58,509 nucleotides of DNA from Comamonadaceae bacterium (GTDB lineage: Bacteria; Pseudomonadota; Gammaproteobacteria; Burkholderiales; Burkholderiaceae_C). Made by a program: the position numbers and the translations under genes. The stretch's first letter is position 1; each line of letters opens with the position of its first letter. The stretch is from assembly GCA_947442105.1 (NCBI GenBank), contig CANEVH010000023.1:1-58509 (forward strand), given 5' to 3'. The notes below the pieces were generated by a model, which made no database searches, was not told the DNA's origin, and saw only the letters and a program-made list of their open reading frames with translations. Shown here in pieces: positions 55,742 through 58,509 of the stretch.

Positions 55742-58509
55742 ATGACGAAAACTACCCAACTTAATGTGCCCGTAGCAAGCCAGCTTCGCGTCGCAGCGAC
55801 GCTCAAGCGGTTTATGCGGGGTCTCAAGCCCAGCAAGGGAGAAGTTGCGACGTCAGCTCTGTCCTTGGCGATTTTGGTATTTTTGGTGGAGGAGGCGCGT
55901 GCCGCTGGTGCCGATCTTGGTGCGCAAGCGCAGCCTGAGATGGCCAGTGGAAGCGAATTGGAATCTGTACGCCAGCTCTTTGGCGCTGCGGGTGCAGATG
56001 CGGTGGCGGGCGTTGACTTCACCGCCATTGCGGACGCCTTGGCTGAATTGAATGAAGCCCATGCCGCGTCCATGGATGACGCAGGTGATGGATTGGCCCT
56101 TGATGCAATCCAAGGCGAAGAGACTTTGGACAACGCGGCGCAGTGGGTGGACGTGGATGTTGCGCTGGTGTCTGATTACCTCGTGGATGCGGTGCAATAC
56201 GCGCAGTTAACGGTGCCCCCCGTGGCGGAAACCGCCGATGCGACAAGCGCAGCCTCCGCTCCATCTTTTGCGGATGGATTGGCCGTTCCGTTGCCTCTGG
56301 TGTTGCTAGGTTTGGCCTTCCCTTTGGTAGTCGGCAATCTGTCGTCCACGCCTTCACCGCACATCAATGTAGTCCTCGATACCGTGGCCCCCATGGTTGT
56401 TTCGATGACTGCCTCGGCTGCGAATGGCACGCTGACTTTGGTTTACAACGAAGCGCTTGATGCCGCGCATCTTCCTGTTACCTCTGCGTTCGTGGTGAGC
56501 ATTGGTTCAACAGTTTACGAGCTGGACCATGTTGCAGCCGATGGCAGCAGCTTGGTTTTGTACCTCAAGGGTAGTTTTACCTCCGGTGCTTTGGTCAGCA
56601 TTGTGTACACCGACCCGGCGGGCAACCAGACGTTGGCGGTGCAAGATGCTGCCGGTAACGATGCTGCGGGTTTCAGCCTGAGCAAGTTGGCAGATGGATA
56701 CATATCTGGTGCCCAGATTTACCTGGACGTAAATGGAGATGGCATTGCGCAAGACAGCGAAAAGCTAGTAGGCGTTCTTACTGACACCAACGGCAATTTC
56801 TTTATGCCGTCGGACGCCAATCCTCATAGTTACGCCATCATTGCGGTCGGCGGTATCAACACGGATACCGGACTTGCCAACACGATTTCCTTGAAAGCTC
56901 CGGCGGGTGCTACTACGGTCAACCCATTGACGACCATGGTTCAGTCCATGTTGGAGGCGAATCCTGGCCTGTCTGTCACTGACGCCGTCCGAAACGTGGC
57001 GCTTTCGCTAGGGCTAGACCCGGATACTGACCTCACCAGTTATGACCCCTTGTCGGTTCTCGCAGCTGGAACCGATGCCGAAAAAGCCGCCGCCTTTACC
57101 GCCCAAAAAGCGGCCGCGCAAATCGTTGCGATGATCAGTTTGGCTTCCAATGGGGACCCTGCATTAGCCCAATCATTGCTGGCTAATTTGGCCAATGTAA
57201 TGAAGGATGGCAAACCCATCGATCTTGCTGATGCGGATGTACTGGCGGCGATGTATGTGGGTGTTGAGGTGAGCGATTCGGTCAAAGAGTCCGTGCAGTC
57301 TGCCGCTTCGCAAATCGGTTCAGCGACCTCGTTGGATGATTTGGAACAAGCGCAAAAAGAAACACTAGGCACCGTCAAAATCAGCGGCGACAACAGCGGT
57401 GGTCTGCTGGAGTCCAACGTAGCTGAGTCGGTGTCGGGTACATTGGCTACCGACTCATCGACAGATACGCAGTTTGCTGTGCAAAGCGGGGTTGCTGGCA
57501 CCAACGGCTACGGCAAGTTCAGCATTGGCGCCGATGGCGTATGGACTTATATTGCCAACTCTGCGTACAACGAGCTGGGTGTGGGGCAGACCTACACAGA
57601 CAAATTTACAGTCTCGACTACTGGCGGAGTTACCAAAGTCGTAACCATCACCATCACCGGCACCAACGACGTGCCCACCATTGGCACGGCAGTCCTGGCG
57701 CAAACGGCCACGGAAGGCGGCGACAGCGTCACTTTGAACCTGCTCCAAGGCGCAAGCGACGTCGACAGCGGCGACACGCTGAGCCTAACGGACGTGACCT
57801 ACCAAATCGGCTCGGCAGCTGCCAGCAGCGTGGTACCTACGGGCCTGAGCCTGAGCGACGCCGGCGTGCTCACCGTCGACCCCACCAACGCAGCCTTTAA
57901 CGCCTTGGGCGTAGGCCAGAGCCAGGCCATAACCGTCAGCTACACCATCAGCGATGGCAAGGGAGGCACGGTAGCGCAGACGGCGACGGTCACCATCACC
58001 GGCGCATCGCAGACGGTTGAAATTAATTTGTCTTCGGCGTTGGAACTGTACAGCGCGGGTACTTATTACAGAGATGATGACAATCTAACCGTCGATGTAA
58101 CGAATAGCGACATAAGCGCTGCTGGAAGCCTCGCCGGTCTTAGTTTGAGTAATTTGGGCGCCCTGGGCGTAGATGCGATTGACATCAACGGTAGCGCCAG
58201 CAATGCGACGTTGCACATCAGCAGCGCAGACATGCTGGCCGTGCACAGTGCAGGACTTAGTTTTGCGGCGGGCGACACGATCACGCTGGATGTGAATACG
58301 ACTGACGACATTAGTGTCTCGGGCTCTTACCTCTCGGGTAGTTTGAGTGGTGCCATCAGTGGCATGTCGCACGGCCTGAGCTTGAGCGACCTAGGCACCT
58401 TGGGCGTGGATGTGATCGACATCGGCGGCAGCAGCACCAACGCGCTATTGCACATACACAGCGCAGACACGCAGGCCATGAGCGATGCTCACCTGAAATT
58501 TGCCACTGG
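55742..58509 (+). CDS. Start of a giant repeat-containing surface adhesin (runs off the window)
   Basis: At least 922 codons, open to the window edge. The N-terminal ~180 residues are acidic, with a short hydrophobic stretch (SALSLAILVFLVEEA). Residues ~180-200 are hydrophobic. An Ig-like SwmB-type domain follows (DTVAPMVVSMTASAANGTL). Near residues 330-350 lies YLDVNGDGIAQDSEK, a calcium-binding-like loop. Residues ~549-640 form a VCBS-type repeat (VSGTLATDSSTDTQFAVQSG, later VVTITITGTNDVPTI). From residue 800 a 79-residue unit repeats (LSLSNLGALGVD, then LSLSDLGTLGVD at 879). Such proteins are secreted by type I systems to hold cells to surfaces. A classical signal peptide is absent. The ATG at 55742 opens the long frame; an earlier ATG is in another frame. 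Confidence 0.85.
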   Translation, partial: MTKTTQLNVPVASQLRVAATLKRFMRGLKPSKGEVATSALSLAILVFLVEEARAAGADLGAQAQPEMASGSELESVRQLFGAAGADAVAGVDFTAIADALAELNEAHAASMDDAGDGLALDAIQGEETLDNAAQWVDVDVALVSDYLVDAVQYAQLTVPPVAETADATSAASAPSFADGLAVPLPLVLLGLAFPLVVGNLSSTPSPHINVVLDTVAPMVVSMTASAANGTLTLVYNEALDAAHLPVTSAFVVSIGSTVYELDHVAADGSSLVLYLKGSFTSGALVSIVYTDPAGNQTLAVQDAAGNDAAGFSLSKLADGYISGAQIYLDVNGDGIAQDSEKLVGVLTDTNGNFFMPSDANPHSYAIIAVGGINTDTGLANTISLKAPAGATTVNPLTTMVQSMLEANPGLSVTDAVRNVALSLGLDPDTDLTSYDPLSVLAAGTDAEKAAAFTAQKAAAQIVAMISLASNGDPALAQSLLANLANVMKDGKPIDLADADVLAAMYVGVEVSDSVKESVQSAASQIGSATSLDDLEQAQKETLGTVKISGDNSGGLLESNVAESVSGTLATDSSTDTQFAVQSGVAGTNGYGKFSIGADGVWTYIANSAYNELGVGQTYTDKFTVSTTGGVTKVVTITITGTNDVPTIGTAVLAQTATEGGDSVTLNLLQGASDVDSGDTLSLTDVTYQIGSAAASSVVPTGLSLSDAGVLTVDPTNAAFNALGVGQSQAITVSYTISDGKGGTVAQTATVTITGASQTVEINLSSALELYSAGTYYRDDDNLTVDVTNSDISAAGSLAGLSLSNLGALGVDAIDINGSASNATLHISSADMLAVHSAGLSFAAGDTITLDVNTTDDISVSGSYLSGSLSGAISGMSHGLSLSDLGTLGVDVIDIGGSSTNALLHIHSADTQAMSDAHLKFAT

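Overview
The window is GC-rich (apart from two AT-richer patches near 22.8-25.7 kb and 28.5-33.2 kb) and codes densely on both strands with many 4-base gene overlaps. Gene content (UvrA with an SSB ending in DDDIPF, TsaB/RimI, a LplT-PlsC type fusion, UPF0149 with SEC-C, DUF2145, YiaA/YiaB, heterotetrameric sarcosine oxidase) and the long proline/alanine-rich linkers suggest a betaproteobacterium of the order Burkholderiales, probably Comamonadaceae (Rhodoferax/Polaromonas-like). This placement is inferred from gene content only.

Layout. 0.4-5.1 kb: a plus-strand operon of an EamA exporter, a LysE exporter, a PLP aminotransferase, a PhzF-like enzyme and a class II aldolase. 5.2-9.1 kb: minus-strand envelope and lipid genes (DUF2145, a glycine/alanine-rich membrane protein, YiaA/B, an MFS-acyltransferase fusion), divergent from an HTH regulator. 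10.1-14.7 kb: UPF0149/SEC-C protein, GDSL lipoprotein plus OmpW, D-Ala-D-Ala carboxypeptidase plus SemiSWEET. 14.8-18.0 kb: EamA transporter, tsaB, rimI and an Fe-S uracil-DNA glycosylase, tightly packed.

18.1-33.6 kb looks like an accessory region between two housekeeping blocks. It holds a Phd/PIN toxin-antitoxin pair, a solitary type IIG-like restriction-methylase, a large secreted protein with a single CxxCH motif, a P450 divergent from an AraC regulator, and several decaying genes: a glutaredoxin interrupted by an in-frame TAG, an AbrB antitoxin with a shifted tail, a frameshifted HTH regulator, and a brnA left with only the tail of brnT. It also carries two nearly identical cyclic di-GMP-I (GEMM) riboswitch aptamers 1.5 kb apart, flanking a VOC protein and a GNAT acetyltransferase, followed by two small unrecognised proteins.

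33.6-37.4 kb: uvrA divergent from ssb. 37.8-43.0 kb: a complete peptide-type ABC importer with a fused double ATPase. 43.1-55.5 kb: a C1/methylamine module: an MttB-family methyltransferase without pyrrolysine, then divergently L-serine dehydratase, sarcosine oxidase beta, delta, alpha and gamma subunits, and a hydantoinase/oxoprolinase-family ATPase. Together these fit demethylation of a methylated glycine compound to glycine, with serine drained to pyruvate. This operon is interrupted by long intergenic repeats whose two hairpins keep their pairing despite base changes. 55.7 kb to the end: the start of a very large repeat-bearing surface adhesin that runs off the window.
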